Source: Oceanicaulis sp. HLUCCA04
Lineage (GTDB): Bacteria; Pseudomonadota; Alphaproteobacteria; Caulobacterales; Maricaulaceae
DNA length: 64,000 nucleotides
Assembly (NCBI GenBank): GCA_001314625.1
Contig: LJSH01000004.1
Location: forward strand, 353,724 to 417,723
Direction: 5' to 3'
Shown: positions 52,194 through 59,624 of the stretch, piece after piece
How positions within the stretch are numbered: the stretch's first letter is position 1
Layout of the letters: each line of letters starts with the position of its first letter
Made by a program: the position numbers and the translations under genes
Notes under the pieces: generated by a model
Seen by the model: the letters and a program-made list of their open reading frames with translations, nothing else
Database searches by the model: none
What the model was told of the DNA's origin: nothing

Positions 52194-54245
52194 TCAAGTT
52201 TCCCACGGAAACTTGGGATCACTGGGAACGTACCAGATATCTCTGATCTCTGTGTCATTGCTATTGGGTGTCGGGTCTGCATCACGCACACGGAACGTAG
52301 TTGGAATGTTCACCGAGTTGCCGAAAATGAGCGCATGCTGTTTTGGTAATGACGGCAACCGTCGAAGCACTGTTTCCGAAATGAACGGTGTCATTTGCCT
52401 GATCTGGGAAAGGTCATCAGGGTTCTGTATGCGATGGATAATGAAATTGTTGCACTGAGAGAGAACCGTTTTTGAAAGTTCACTCGGCCTTTGGGATGCA
52501 ACGATAAGAAAGGCACCGTATTTTCTGCCTTCTTTTGCAATCCTTTGAAATGTAATGCCTGCATCAACAGCAAAGCGACTTGGTTTCTCCGAAATATATC
52601 GGTGCGCTTCCTCCAAAATCAGATGGACGGGCACTGCGTTGCGGGGATCAGCACGGCGCATACGATCAAAGATTAGACGGGCAACAACGGCTGAGGCGAG
52701 CTCAACAATTTCGTCCGATGCATCGTTTAGATCGATGATGCAAATCTGACGCTCTTTCTTATAGCGCCCGTCATCGACTGCGATCCCTAGCAAACGATCC
52801 ACATAGTGAGTTGGCTCACGGTCATGGTTATGCAGTGCGCTCACGTCAGCTCGTAGAAACTCGTAGTCGGGGTTATCGATCACAGATTTCAGCCGCGTAA
52901 CCAACTGCGAGCAGTATTCACGAATTTGCTTGTTTCCGTTCGCTTCCTCATAAAACAGCGCAAGGTCAAGCGCGGCTTGAAGTCGCTCGAATGAAAACGG
53001 CGTATTCCCGTAACCTGGAAGCACGGGTTCATCTTGTTCATGTCCTTTAAGAAGTTCTAGGAGTGCATCATAGTTGGTTGTTGTTTCTTGATGCTGCCCA
53101 TCGCGAAATTGGCCGTAGTAGACAGTCAGACCTAGTGAGACTGTCTCCTTGGAAATTTCATCTGTCGAGAATGTATTCAAAAGAGCTTGGATGCGGTCTG
53201 CTTTACTCGGAGAGCTGGAGTCGCTGTGCAAGATGGACAGAATGATCTTAGCTAAGACGTGATTCCGAATCGCGTTGAGGCCATTTCCGGTTCCTGCACC
53301 TTCAACCACTTCCTCTTCAGGCGTTTCCTGAAACAGGGTAGTTAAACCAAGTGCTGTTCGCAGAGCGGGGAGTTGCGACTTTTCGCTCGCGCGCAAGAGC
53401 AATGCCCATTCATCGACGCTCATGAACCAGTGTGGCAGCCTAAATCTGTCCTTAATTTCTGCCGCTTGCCTTTTCTCAGAAGGGTCGATGATCGGCATGT
53501 CCGGCTCAGTCGCCTTGAGATAACAAGATTTGATCCAGGCAGGGACGTTATCAAGCGCGCGACGATATTCCCCATTTACGTCAAAAATCACGAAAGCTGC
53601 ACCCAGGGGTGCAAACCCTTCCGGCTTCATGAAAACAGACTGAAAGATAGACGCAACGGTGCAGGACTTTCCGCTTCCCGTGTTGCCAAGCACCGCTACA
53701 TGACCGCCGAACAATTCATCAAGGCGTGATTTCACAGGATAGCCCTTGAAGACAGCCGAAGTGCCAATTTCAATATTATGCGGAACACTGCCTTGTTGCT
53801 CGGCACCCGCTGAGTCTGTTTTCGTCTCGGTTTCAGATGGGAGTTCGACGTTAAATATACGATCGAGGTCTTCGTCCCGCGCGTAAAGAGCATCCGCGTA
53901 CAGCGGCGGAAATGTGGAAACGCCGAAGCGAAAACTCCCTCCCTGTGTCGGCATCGAACCTATCGGAATCACGTCAAGGAATTTGGCGGAAGAAGCCTTG
54001 TTCAATTCGGTCTGAGATGCGTGGGGCTGTGTACTATCTTTTTCGCGAAGACCGACGACCTCCAAAACCACATATTCAGCCTGCATCGGAACCGTTAGAT
54101 ATGACCCAAGGGTTGCAACGTAGTGGATATCGTCAAAGCCTACGATAGTGAAGTTGTCACTGCCGCCATGCAGCTCGACAACCAAACGGTCAGCAGAAAC
54201 GCTGACGATCTTCCCGATGGCGCGGCTTGCATCATCCCTGGTCAT
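52194..54245 (-). CDS. herA: HerA-type AAA+ translocase/helicase of SIR2-HerA system
   Basis: This 683-residue protein starts with a HAS-barrel-like domain (IGKIVSVSADRLVVELHG) and has Walker A GHVAVLGNTGSGKSCTVASI (near residue 187), Walker B-like FVIFDVNGEY, and late motifs VHLILEEAHRYISEKPSR and LIVASQRPSELSKTVLSQCN with the arginine finger. HerA forms hexameric DNA translocases. Paired with SIR2 proteins it forms an antiphage complex with NADase and nuclease activities. ATG 54245, inside the end of the SIR2 gene (14-base overlap), is favoured over an in-frame ATG at 54269. Confidence 0.9.
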   Translation of the reverse strand: MTRDDASRAIGKIVSVSADRLVVELHGGSDNFTIVGFDDIHYVATLGSYLTVPMQAEYVVLEVVGLREKDSTQPHASQTELNKASSAKFLDVIPIGSMPTQGGSFRFGVSTFPPLYADALYARDEDLDRIFNVELPSETETKTDSAGAEQQGSVPHNIEIGTSAVFKGYPVKSRLDELFGGHVAVLGNTGSGKSCTVASIFQSVFMKPEGFAPLGAAFVIFDVNGEYRRALDNVPAWIKSCYLKATEPDMPIIDPSEKRQAAEIKDRFRLPHWFMSVDEWALLLRASEKSQLPALRTALGLTTLFQETPEEEVVEGAGTGNGLNAIRNHVLAKIILSILHSDSSSPSKADRIQALLNTFSTDEISKETVSLGLTVYYGQFRDGQHQETTTNYDALLELLKGHEQDEPVLPGYGNTPFSFERLQAALDLALFYEEANGNKQIREYCSQLVTRLKSVIDNPDYEFLRADVSALHNHDREPTHYVDRLLGIAVDDGRYKKERQICIIDLNDASDEIVELASAVVARLIFDRMRRADPRNAVPVHLILEEAHRYISEKPSRFAVDAGITFQRIAKEGRKYGAFLIVASQRPSELSKTVLSQCNNFIIHRIQNPDDLSQIRQMTPFISETVLRRLPSLPKQHALIFGNSVNIPTTFRVRDADPTPNSNDTEIRDIWYVPSDPKFPWET

Positions 54246-55509
54246 CTTCAGTATCCTGCTGCTTGGCAAGAAGCGTTTGCAATGCCTTCTCTATCGTCTG
54301 GTCGATCTTCTGATCGGCGCTGGTGGGCATGAGATGATTAACAACGCCATCGAAGTAATGCGCTTTTGTCCCTGCTTCTTTGCCTTCGCCCCAAATGAAC
54401 CAGATGCGCGGATCGCCGAGTGCTGCAAGTTCACGTGTGATATCATTAGTCTCGGGGTCCATGAATACGATCACTCTGAAGCCAGGTAAGCTAAGGCCTT
54501 GGAAGATGATGTTGTTGACATGCTCATCTCCAAAGCTGTAGCCCAAGATCACCAAGACGCTCTGATCTTGCACGACCTGTCGTTGGAATTCGCGAAACAT
54601 ATCCGCGTATGGTGATCCGAAGCTCGCCGTTTGTTTCGATGGCGTTGGGTAGATCATGACTCGATCCTTGGAAGGATCGAGTGGCGCATGCGACTCGCGG
54701 ATGGGAAAGAGCCCAGTATCCTCTTCAGTCCAGTTGACGGAGCCATGTAGCTTGCAGAAGTGCACGAAACCATCAACGGCAGCCCAGCGGCGGGAGGTGA
54801 TGTCCAACTGTTCCGCTAGCGCCAGCCTGTATGTGGCAGGGTTGAACCGACGTTCGACCGTTCCCGAAAAGCCGTTCGAGTAAGGGATACCTGAACGGTC
54901 CATCGCACGTTCATTGAACAGGTCGTAGTTGGTAGTGAACACCCAAGGCGGCGCGAGGCCCCGCGCGCGGGTCGTCAAAGACTGATAGAACCTGCGATAG
55001 AGCGCGACGACGCTATCGTCGCCGTTCGAGAAAGGTCCGGTCGTGCATTTGTAAAGAACGAACTTCTTGATGCCGACAATGATAGTTTCCACTAGAGGGG
55101 CGACCGCTTTCAGATCTTCCTTATCACTTGTCTGACAAAATTGCTGGGCATTTATCAAAACAGCCATCATTCTCTCCAAATTGTCCTTCACCTTGTCAGA
55201 CGAAAGATCGATTCCGAGCTTATCATTGAGGTCTTTCTTTTGCGCAGCGCTTACAAAAGCTTGCCCTGAGTGAGCGTCAGTGACGAGTAGCGCTTGAAAT
55301 TCTTCTGCCAGGAATTTCATCGTATGAATCCCTAGCTCATGGCTCTCATGTCTCAAGGAAGAACAACCTGACCCCATCAGGAAGGAGAGATTCTTGGAAC
55401 CGAAAACTTCCGCCATTTGCCGCTGGATGATATCAGCCTTGTCTTCCCAAGAGCTCTCGGCCTTGAGTTTTTCGAATTCGTTACGGCTTCCTTTGAGAAA
55501 ATTAATCAT
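54232..55509 (-). CDS. SIR2-family NADase effector
   Basis: This 425-residue protein contains the defence-type SIR2 fold: LSFLMGSGCSS (nucleotide loop, residues ~41-51), VFTTNYDLFNERA, FCKLHGSVNW (catalytic His region) and VLVILGYSFGDEHVNNIIFQ. Such proteins degrade NAD+ on phage infection; they are not protein deacetylases. Residues 1-35 are predicted helical. Its gene directly abuts the GIY-YIG gene (1-base spacing) and overlaps herA. The AT-richer codon use differs from the upstream genes. Confidence 0.92.
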   Translation of the reverse strand: MINFLKGSRNEFEKLKAESSWEDKADIIQRQMAEVFGSKNLSFLMGSGCSSLRHESHELGIHTMKFLAEEFQALLVTDAHSGQAFVSAAQKKDLNDKLGIDLSSDKVKDNLERMMAVLINAQQFCQTSDKEDLKAVAPLVETIIVGIKKFVLYKCTTGPFSNGDDSVVALYRRFYQSLTTRARGLAPPWVFTTNYDLFNERAMDRSGIPYSNGFSGTVERRFNPATYRLALAEQLDITSRRWAAVDGFVHFCKLHGSVNWTEEDTGLFPIRESHAPLDPSKDRVMIYPTPSKQTASFGSPYADMFREFQRQVVQDQSVLVILGYSFGDEHVNNIIFQGLSLPGFRVIVFMDPETNDITRELAALGDPRIWFIWGEGKEAGTKAHYFDGVVNHLMPTSADQKIDQTIEKALQTLLAKQQDTEDDQG

Positions 55510-56706
55510 TCAGTCCACCCTCTTTACTAGGGTTGCAGAGTAAGGATCATATTTGAAGGTGGTAATTGAACCATCCTTTATTTTTTCGACGGCTTCATCG
55601 ATGGCTCCCATTGGAACAAGAAACCACTCGCGAGGGACAACGGGGTTGCCGAAGCGATCATTGATCTCGACATCCAAACGAGCTGGGTCGAAGATACGAT
55701 GGATCAAGTTTTCCAGCTTGGTCCGGTTGATATTGTAAAGTTCATACGTTGCCACGATCTCGACATCGGCGAGCAAAAACGTCGGATCGGTTTTCGCGTT
55801 GGCAATACGACGCTCGACCTTCCCGCTGGTAACGCCAATCTTGTGGAGCACATTTCGGTGCTCCCTCACGAGAGGCAGGTCAGACTTGCTTCGAAGGACG
55901 TAGATCGTCCCGCTCGCTTCGTCGCCATCGGCGGTGTGGTCGGCGAACAGAGGGCCTGCTGACGAATCCGTAATCCTGCGACCGGCTTCGTCCTTATGGA
56001 GCGCGCGCTGCAATGAGCGCATGAGCATGTTGCTCTCGGTGCCGTTATCGAAGATGACGCGCAGACGGGCGTCTGTCATGCGCTGCGCCGTTAAAAACGA
56101 CTCATCCATTTCGGCGACGTAGGCTTTTTGACCGCCCACGATAAAAAATCGCCCTGGCGCGATCTCCGCTTTGCGTTCGAATGGTCGCGTAGCCCTAAGG
56201 CCAGTATCCAGCTCGTCTTGCACCTGGTCGAACAACGGCTTGAATTTGTCGAAGTCTTCGCAGCGTTGACGGTTTGCAATCTCCTCGGCGGCACGTTTCT
56301 CGGCGCTCGAACGGACGTGCCTTAGCTCAGTGATATCGGCGGTCTCTGCCTCGACACCGAGCTGTTCGAGTAGCGCCTCGTCATCGAGTTCGGCGTCATC
56401 GGGCAATGCTGCCGTAGGCGGGTCTGCCAGCAGGCCGTGATGGTCGAGAGGTGCTAGAAGCGCATTGCATTCCTCAAGTTGGCGCAGACGATCGAGCCGG
56501 ACGGCATACATGCGCTCGAATATGTCATTGCCTTCGCCATGCTGCGGCGCACGGCCATGCTCATCATAGAAACGCTGAATGTCCTCAAAGCCCGCGATAA
56601 TGCGTTCTTCTCGCGGCGTCAGGCTTTTCTTCGCCTTGGCCTCAACCTCAACGCCAAGCTCGCCCAATAGAGCGTCGTCTTCCTCGGTGAATGCGGATTT
56701 AGCCAT
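55510..56706 (-). CDS. GIY-YIG nuclease-family protein with duplicated N-terminal motif
   Basis: This 398-residue protein has a C-terminal GIY-YIG/T5orf172 domain (GTIYVLRSKSDLPLVREHRN and VLHKIGVTSGKVERRIANAK, near residues 264-303). An N-terminal helical domain has FEDIQRFYDEHGRAPQHGEG, a repeat also seen in helicase-associated partners. A short motif occurs twice: DDALLGELGVEVE near residue 10 and DDEALLEQLGVEAE near 111. This looks like a docking motif. The gene overlaps the helicase end by 8 bases. It is the likely nuclease of the system. Confidence 0.85.
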   Translation of the reverse strand: MAKSAFTEEDDALLGELGVEVEAKAKKSLTPREERIIAGFEDIQRFYDEHGRAPQHGEGNDIFERMYAVRLDRLRQLEECNALLAPLDHHGLLADPPTAALPDDAELDDEALLEQLGVEAETADITELRHVRSSAEKRAAEEIANRQRCEDFDKFKPLFDQVQDELDTGLRATRPFERKAEIAPGRFFIVGGQKAYVAEMDESFLTAQRMTDARLRVIFDNGTESNMLMRSLQRALHKDEAGRRITDSSAGPLFADHTADGDEASGTIYVLRSKSDLPLVREHRNVLHKIGVTSGKVERRIANAKTDPTFLLADVEIVATYELYNINRTKLENLIHRIFDPARLDVEINDRFGNPVVPREWFLVPMGAIDEAVEKIKDGSITTFKYDPYSATLVKRVD

Positions 56707-58759
56707 TGGCGGCCTCCGCTTTAGCTTTGGCGAGGTAGGCGACGCCTTCGGCCATCCGCTTTTCCCAGGCATCCGGGGACGTGATGGATGGAAGCCGTCC
56801 ACGCTCCTGCTTGAATTTGAGAGCGCGCTTGGCCAATTCGCGGGCTTCCTCGATCGTCATGCTGACCTTTTTCCCTGCGATCACGGCGGCGACCTGCTTC
56901 AGGCTTTGCTCGCTCATGGTCTTGGCCAGGATCGCATAGGCTTCGCCGAACGGATTGATCCGGTCGATGAGGTCGATGTCCAGCTCGCGCACATCGGTGA
57001 CGTATTTGCGCACGCCATCGATCAGTGCCGTGCTCCCGCCTTGCTCCCGCTCCTTATCATCACCGACGGCGATTTGCTTCGCCTTCTGGGTGAGATTGAG
57101 CGCGGCGATCGCATGCTGGCGGACCGCTTCCTGGTCGGCCTCGTCCAGTTCGGGGTAGCGGTCCTTGATTATCTTGCCCATGCGAACCTGGGTCAGCTCT
57201 TCCGGGACGACTTCCTCGTTGAAGAGCCCCTGTTCGATCGATGGTTTGTCCTGGACGAATGCGGTGATCACCTCGTTCAGGTCTTCCTGGCAGATGCGCT
57301 CGGCTTCTTTAGATTTCGGCTCGGCCAGCCCTTTGATCTCGATCTGGAAAGAGCCTTGCTCCTCGTTAAAGCCGACGTTGCATTTATTCGGATCGTAGCC
57401 GCCTTCGCCATAGTCATAGCCTTCGACCGGCCCGTTGTTCGGGTTCTTCGGCGTAAAGTTGAAACGCGGTGCGAGCACCTGTTCCATCAGCAAGCTGGCG
57501 GCGATGGCCTTCAGCGTATCGTTGACCGCGTCTGCAACGGCGTCTTCGGCGGCATCTGGTTCGGCGATCAGGTTCGTGAAGCGCGCGCGGGTTTTGCCCT
57601 CGGCGTCGCGGGTCGCGCGCCCAATGATTTGCACGATCTCGGTCAGGCTGGAGCGGTAGCCGACGGTCAGCGCGTGTTCGCACCAAATCCAATCGAAGCC
57701 TTCTTTCGCCATCCCAAGCGCGATGATGATATCGACATGATCGCGGTTGTTCTTCTGGGCCGGGTCTTTGAGCGCGGCGGATACGCGGTCGCGTTTGGAC
57801 GGATCGTCATTGACCAGGTCGGCGATGCGTAGCACGCGCCCATCTTCGGTTTTGACAAGCTGAAAGCCGGTCGTCGGGTCTGTGCCTTGCCAGTCGCCAA
57901 GCTCATCAAGGATATGCTCGACCTCCTTGATCTTGTCTTTCGTGCTCTCCCGCGAATTGACGCTGGGGATATGCACGATCGTCTTCTGGCTGGGGTCGAG
58001 CACGGCCAGGATTTCGTCCGCATACGAACCTGAATAGAAATAATAACCGATATCGAGCGTCTTCAGCCATTTATAGCCATTGAGCTGCTCGTAATAGGTA
58101 TAGGTGACGGTCTCGAACTTCGCCTCGTCATGGGGCATAAGGACAGCTTCCGCGTCGCCCCGGAAGTAAGAGCCGGTCATGGCGACAATGTGCACCTTGT
58201 CGCGAGCGATCAGCTCGGCGAGCTGCGCGCCAAGCTTGTTTTCGGGGTTGGCGGAGACGTGGTGGAACTCGTCCACGGCAATCAGACAATCATCAAACGC
58301 CTCGATCCCGAACTTTTCCACCGCGTTACGGAAGGTGGCGTGCGGGCAGACCAGGGTGAGGTCGTCGCTCTCCAGAAACGCGCCAACCGAGGCTGCCTTG
58401 CTGCCTTCTTCACCCGGCGCGTTGCAGAGGTTCCACTTCGGCTCAACGTGCCAGTCGTAATAGAAGCCAAACTTCGTCAGCGGTTCATCGGCGAAGCTCG
58501 ATCCGATCGATTTCTCAGGAACCGTTATGATCGCTTTGCGGACACCCTGATTGTGGAGCTTGTCGAGCGCGATGAACATCAGCGCACGGCTCTTCCCCGA
58601 TGCCGGCGGCGATTTGATCAGCAGGTATTGCTCACCTCGCTTCTCATAGGCGCGCTCCTGCATAGGGCGCATGCCAAGTTCGTTCGATTTGGTAGCGCTC
58701 CCGGTCTGGGCATAGGAAACCGATACCGACGGGACGGATTTATGGCTTTGGTTGGTCAT
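56699..58759 (-). CDS. SF2 DEAD/DEAH-type helicase
   Basis: This 686-residue ATPase has Walker A LLIKSPPASGKSRALMFIAL (near residue 50), DEFH box in LIAVDEFHHVS (near 161), motif III-like VAMTGSYFRGDAE and motif VI in EIVQIIGRATRDAEGKTRA (near 376). It is of the restriction-type (ResIII-like) group. The C-terminal ~300 residues are helical and end in a helicase-associated segment (RALKFKQERGRLPSITSPDA). It is probably the DNA-tracking motor of the system. Start ATG 58759 (MTNQSHKSV) follows GGCGGTGACGC; an in-frame ATG at 58810 is also possible. Confidence 0.9.
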   Translation of the reverse strand: MTNQSHKSVPSVSVSYAQTGSATKSNELGMRPMQERAYEKRGEQYLLIKSPPASGKSRALMFIALDKLHNQGVRKAIITVPEKSIGSSFADEPLTKFGFYYDWHVEPKWNLCNAPGEEGSKAASVGAFLESDDLTLVCPHATFRNAVEKFGIEAFDDCLIAVDEFHHVSANPENKLGAQLAELIARDKVHIVAMTGSYFRGDAEAVLMPHDEAKFETVTYTYYEQLNGYKWLKTLDIGYYFYSGSYADEILAVLDPSQKTIVHIPSVNSRESTKDKIKEVEHILDELGDWQGTDPTTGFQLVKTEDGRVLRIADLVNDDPSKRDRVSAALKDPAQKNNRDHVDIIIALGMAKEGFDWIWCEHALTVGYRSSLTEIVQIIGRATRDAEGKTRARFTNLIAEPDAAEDAVADAVNDTLKAIAASLLMEQVLAPRFNFTPKNPNNGPVEGYDYGEGGYDPNKCNVGFNEEQGSFQIEIKGLAEPKSKEAERICQEDLNEVITAFVQDKPSIEQGLFNEEVVPEELTQVRMGKIIKDRYPELDEADQEAVRQHAIAALNLTQKAKQIAVGDDKEREQGGSTALIDGVRKYVTDVRELDIDLIDRINPFGEAYAILAKTMSEQSLKQVAAVIAGKKVSMTIEEARELAKRALKFKQERGRLPSITSPDAWEKRMAEGVAYLAKAKAEAANG

Positions 58760-58790
58760 TGCGTCACCGCCTTTCTTTTGTTGATTTTTC

Positions 58791-59624
58791 TCATAGGCGC
58801 TCTCCCGCAACGCTTGCGAGCGCCGCTTTCAAGACCTGAAAGCAGACTTTTGCCGTATGCTCATCCGGCGTGAACCCAGAAACCATCTCTTGGTAGGGAT
58901 GAATGTAATTTCGGAAATCGCGCAGTCCGTCGCTGAACTTCTTCACATCCGGCTTCAGCACATCGATTTCGCACGCCACGTCAATAAAGTTTGCAAGCGT
59001 CCAGTCCTGGAACCTCTTAACGGATCCGTCTGCTGATTTCGGGGAGGCATTCGCTTGATTAAAGCCAGCTGGATTCTTCTGTGCCGCACCTAGCAACACC
59101 CCCTCCAAAACGCTTCCGCAAAGGAAGATCACAGAAAGGTGCGCGCCTACGCCTAACGCCTTACTGGCTTCGTCGAGGCGCCTGCGGATGACGGATGCCG
59201 CTGCCGGTTCGATTGGGAGCCTATCAATATTCGGAATCGAGAATTCTTTGCTCAGGAATTCATTCTCCGTTTGGACATTGGTTGTAGCGAACTTTTTTCC
59301 GCCAAGCCTTGCGACAATGGCTCGCGATTTATCTAGGATCGCTTGATCAAGCTCACGACCATCGAGTTCGCAACTAGCCTCGTAGGAATCTAACATCTCC
59401 CTGAGCACAGTTGCGACCAGCCCATCTTGTTCTCGTTCCCAGAACGCGCGAAGTTTCTTTTCTTTGGACGTTCCGTAGGTCTGATATTTCGGGCCATGAA
59501 TATCCACTTCATGGCGCTGAAATAATTCACCAAATGTAGGATCAGTATAGTCTAAAACATAACCTGGTTGAGTGACGAGAAGCTTTCTAAAGTAACGCTT
59601 ATCAATGTCGGTGAGGCTACTCAT
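58791..59624 (-). CDS. HEPN-domain protein (AbiJ-like N-terminus)
   Basis: This 277-residue protein has an N-terminal region (GYVLDYTDPTFGELFQRHEV then GTSKEKKLRAFWEREQDGLV) resembling the N-terminal domain of AbiJ-like abortive-infection proteins. The C-terminal part (residues ~150-275) is a HEPN-like helical bundle with the R-x6-H motif in GLRDFRNYIHPYQEM (near residue 236). HEPN proteins with this motif are often RNases that act as toxins or effectors. It is translationally coupled to the methyltransferase (ATGA at 59621-59624). The RNase function is inferred. Confidence 0.7.
   Translation of the reverse strand: MSSLTDIDKRYFRKLLVTQPGYVLDYTDPTFGELFQRHEVDIHGPKYQTYGTSKEKKLRAFWEREQDGLVATVLREMLDSYEASCELDGRELDQAILDKSRAIVARLGGKKFATTNVQTENEFLSKEFSIPNIDRLPIEPAAASVIRRRLDEASKALGVGAHLSVIFLCGSVLEGVLLGAAQKNPAGFNQANASPKSADGSVKRFQDWTLANFIDVACEIDVLKPDVKKFSDGLRDFRNYIHPYQEMVSGFTPDEHTAKVCFQVLKAALASVAGERL

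Noticed and set aside
54232..55509. Interpretation of the SIR2 gene as a protein deacetylase
   Set aside because: Motifs and the HerA partner are those of defence NADases, and the zinc-binding cysteines of sirtuin deacetylases are not seen.
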